From: Tenodera sinensis
Taxonomy: Eukaryota; Arthropoda; Insecta; Mantodea; Mantidae
Reading direction: 5' to 3'
Assembly: GCA_030765045.1 (NCBI GenBank)
Contig: CM060964.1
Location: forward strand, 280,587,502 to 280,651,501
Length of the DNA: 64,000 nucleotides
The first letter of the stretch is position 1. Each line of letters begins with the position of its first letter. The position numbers were made by a program, and so were the translations under genes. The notes beneath the pieces were generated by a model. It was not told where the DNA came from. It saw only the letters and a list, made by a program, of their open reading frames with translations, and did no database searches. Shown here one piece after another: positions 62,347 through 64,000 of the stretch.

Positions 62347-62734
62347 CCACCCAGACCTATTTATTCATACACTACGTCGTTTGAAGCAATATTTCTTTAC
62401 TTTAGTTGCTTCACGTTAAGGTGAACTGTGAAGCAGGATTACACATTGTTTTCGGTCAAAAGTTAAGTGTTTGAAGCGACAATGTTTCCCGCTTCTGTAT
62501 CACACTGGAATTCAAAAACATTTTGCACTGAGGTGAATTTGTGAAATATATTTTTCTTATACTAAGCAATGTGTAATACAAAGTAGGCTGTCAACTAAAG
62601 GAGATAAATAATCTGTATGTTAAGAGTTCAACGATGAATAGTGAATATTATCTTTTCAGGTAGAAGTAGAATACAAGGAATGAGGTCATATACCTAGTTA
62701 GAACGAGAGATGTTATGAAATCTCTTTGTTTCAG

Positions 62735-64000
62735 ATGCATCGAAAGCGTTGCAGAGCTTGCACGACGTCGGTTAGAAGGAGGATGTCTGGTCCGAGATCC
62801 TGTCCGTGCACTGGTAGCGCGAGTCGACGAGGATGGTGGTGTGACAGCAGATGGTGCCAGGACCGTAGCGGCTGGAGAAACCTTGGTGCCTGCAGGAGAG
62901 GTTACTTTGGGCAAAGGAGGACGCTACTTACGGTGCACAGATTCCCGAGGAGACACTGTCCTGCTGGGCATGGAACTGCGAGGACGCTTCTCAGCACTAG
63001 CGCGCGAGGACAACATATCAGGTGTGCATACGGCTCGCAACCTATTGTCCAAACGCATGCCGCTCACAGTCCGATTGGTGCATGGCACTCCACCAAGGGG
63101 TCTCAAGAGCTCGTCTCACTTTGTGCCCGAGCTGCGTCTGCTATCTGCCTTTGAAGAGGAGCACGTATTCGCTTTACCATTGCAGCAGCACAAAGAAGCC
63201 CCTACCTTGGTAGCTCTACCCCTTGCGGCACCACTGAAGCTTCAGAGATCACGCAATGATGAGCAGCTTAGGGCTCTCAAGGAATTCCAGCGCTTGGTTG
63301 AGCGCAGCACTAGGTTGTTAGGAGATGTTGCCGATAGGATACACGTCCTCGACGGTAAACTCGGTGATTCCAAATCTCTACTTCAGCCGAGATCATCGGG
63401 AGGTACTACAACGGGATACTTTTTGAGACGAAGCGCTAGCTCTGATTCCGCGAATCACCATCACCATCATCATCATGACCATCACCACCATAGCCATAGT
63501 CACCATGGCTACAGTCGAGATGCCGAAAACCGCGTGCCCAATAGCCACGTTGACGACTACGACGAAATCGACCAAATATACGACTATGTCCGTGGCTTCG
63601 CACCGCTTCCTAAGAGCATTCGGTCGCCATTTTCCGGTGATTCGCCGGAAAACTCCACGCCTGCCACCCCACCGCAGAGTCCAGGAGCGGCGCCGTCGTC
63701 TCCACCCGCAGATGTTGACAAGAAGCCGGAACCCCCTCCGATCGAAACCATTCCGGGGAAGAAACTGCAACAGAAGCGCACCCGCCGCCCTCCCAAGGAG
63801 CCCAAAGACAAACCTCCGCCTCCTCCTGCGCTGGCCAAGCTGTACGTGAAGAACGGCGCCGCGGGTACGACGGCGAACTCAAGGGGACTCGTGCTACGCC
63901 AGAAGAGCGCCGGGGGATCACCGTCTCAGCAACAGCAGCAGCAGAGCGTCAGGTACAAGTCGTTGAGCAATCTGCAGCAAGCAATGGAGCTAGACGACAA
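62735..64000 (+). CDS. CABIT-domain adaptor, GAREM-like, second coding exon (continues past window)
   Basis: The exon is open for 422 codons from the acceptor to the window edge. Numbering from Met 57114, the CABIT domain continues to about residue 270. SVAEL (114-118) follows the split Arg; LRCTDSRGDT and MELRGRF (about 180-196) match the family's core GRF strand, and HTARNLLSKRMPLTVRLV its later RN(I/L)...LP/MP. Then come a Leu/Arg helix (EQLRALKEFQRLVER), a histidine-rich stretch (352 on, 11 of 12 His), a tyrosine motif YDEIDQIYDYV at 386, Pro-Thr-Ser-rich sequence (TPATPPQSP), PPPPP near 470 and six Gln (509-514). Proline-rich and phosphotyrosine sites fit an adaptor that recruits SH3/SH2 proteins. 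In vertebrates a C-terminal SAM domain follows; that part is outside the window. Confidence 0.88.

Larger units (their letters stand above)
57446..62734 (+). other. Intron of the CABIT gene, 5289 bases, GT-AG
   Basis: Donor AG|GTGTGT and acceptor CTCTTTGTTTCAG|A join the two coding exons in frame and restore continuous family similarity (GRAVR|CIESVAEL). Contents: poly(A)/(T) tracts (a 20-base A-run ending at 58357), a possible minus-strand exon (58985-59268), a hAT element (60370-61313), a promoter-like minus-strand patch (61379-61440), family M fragments and a GC/GT microsatellite. 57446-58740 and 59270-60355 hold nothing else I can support. Confidence 0.85.

Noticed and set aside
62648..63921. 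Several frames of 60-142 codons on both strands over the CABIT exon
   Set aside because: Shadows of the real + strand frame that runs from 62735 to the window end.

Overview
The window looks like AT-rich, repeat-crowded DNA from a large arthropod genome, most likely an insect. This is an inference from a GAREM/CABIT-type adaptor gene split by a multi-kilobase intron, MADF-type fragments, mariner, hAT and RNase H-bearing non-LTR elements, and several tRNA-headed SINE families. No bacterial-style operon, CRISPR array or rRNA is visible, and no convincing intact tRNA gene.

The one gene I am confident of lies at the right end on the + strand. One exon is at 57114-57445. A 5.3 kb GT-AG intron follows (57446-62734), and a second long exon runs from 62735 off the window end. 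Together they give 532 codons of a CABIT-domain adaptor related to vertebrate GAREM, with proline-rich, histidine-rich and tyrosine-motif regions after the CABIT domain. The intron holds a deleted hAT transposon, a possible minus-strand exon with MADF/BESS-like character, and a GC-rich minus-strand TATA promoter candidate.

The rest (1-57100) is intergenic or upstream-intron DNA built from layered repeats. The main elements are: a 5'-truncated non-LTR retrotransposon with intact RNase H (14337-16071) that landed inside a microsatellite; a perfect 125-bp inverted repeat (13618-13877); a satellite of eight ~150-170 bp monomers (20660-21950); a 319-bp hAT MITE with 8-bp target duplication (23488-23806); a whole 3.1 kb DNA transposon with 13-bp terminal repeats, TATT target duplications and a decayed transposase (24247-27373); a mariner remnant (17040-17480); and two further foldback elements (22538-23009, 54021-54375).

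The commonest component is a dispersed repeat, called family M here. It has a head, a microsatellite slot, a body, a second microsatellite slot and a tail. About a dozen full or partial copies lie in both orientations and account for many of the long CA/TG, TC and TTTC tracts. Three or four SINE families, recognisable by B-box-like motifs such as GGTTCGATCCC, are interspersed. Most short open frames in the window are translations of these microsatellites and repeats, not genes.
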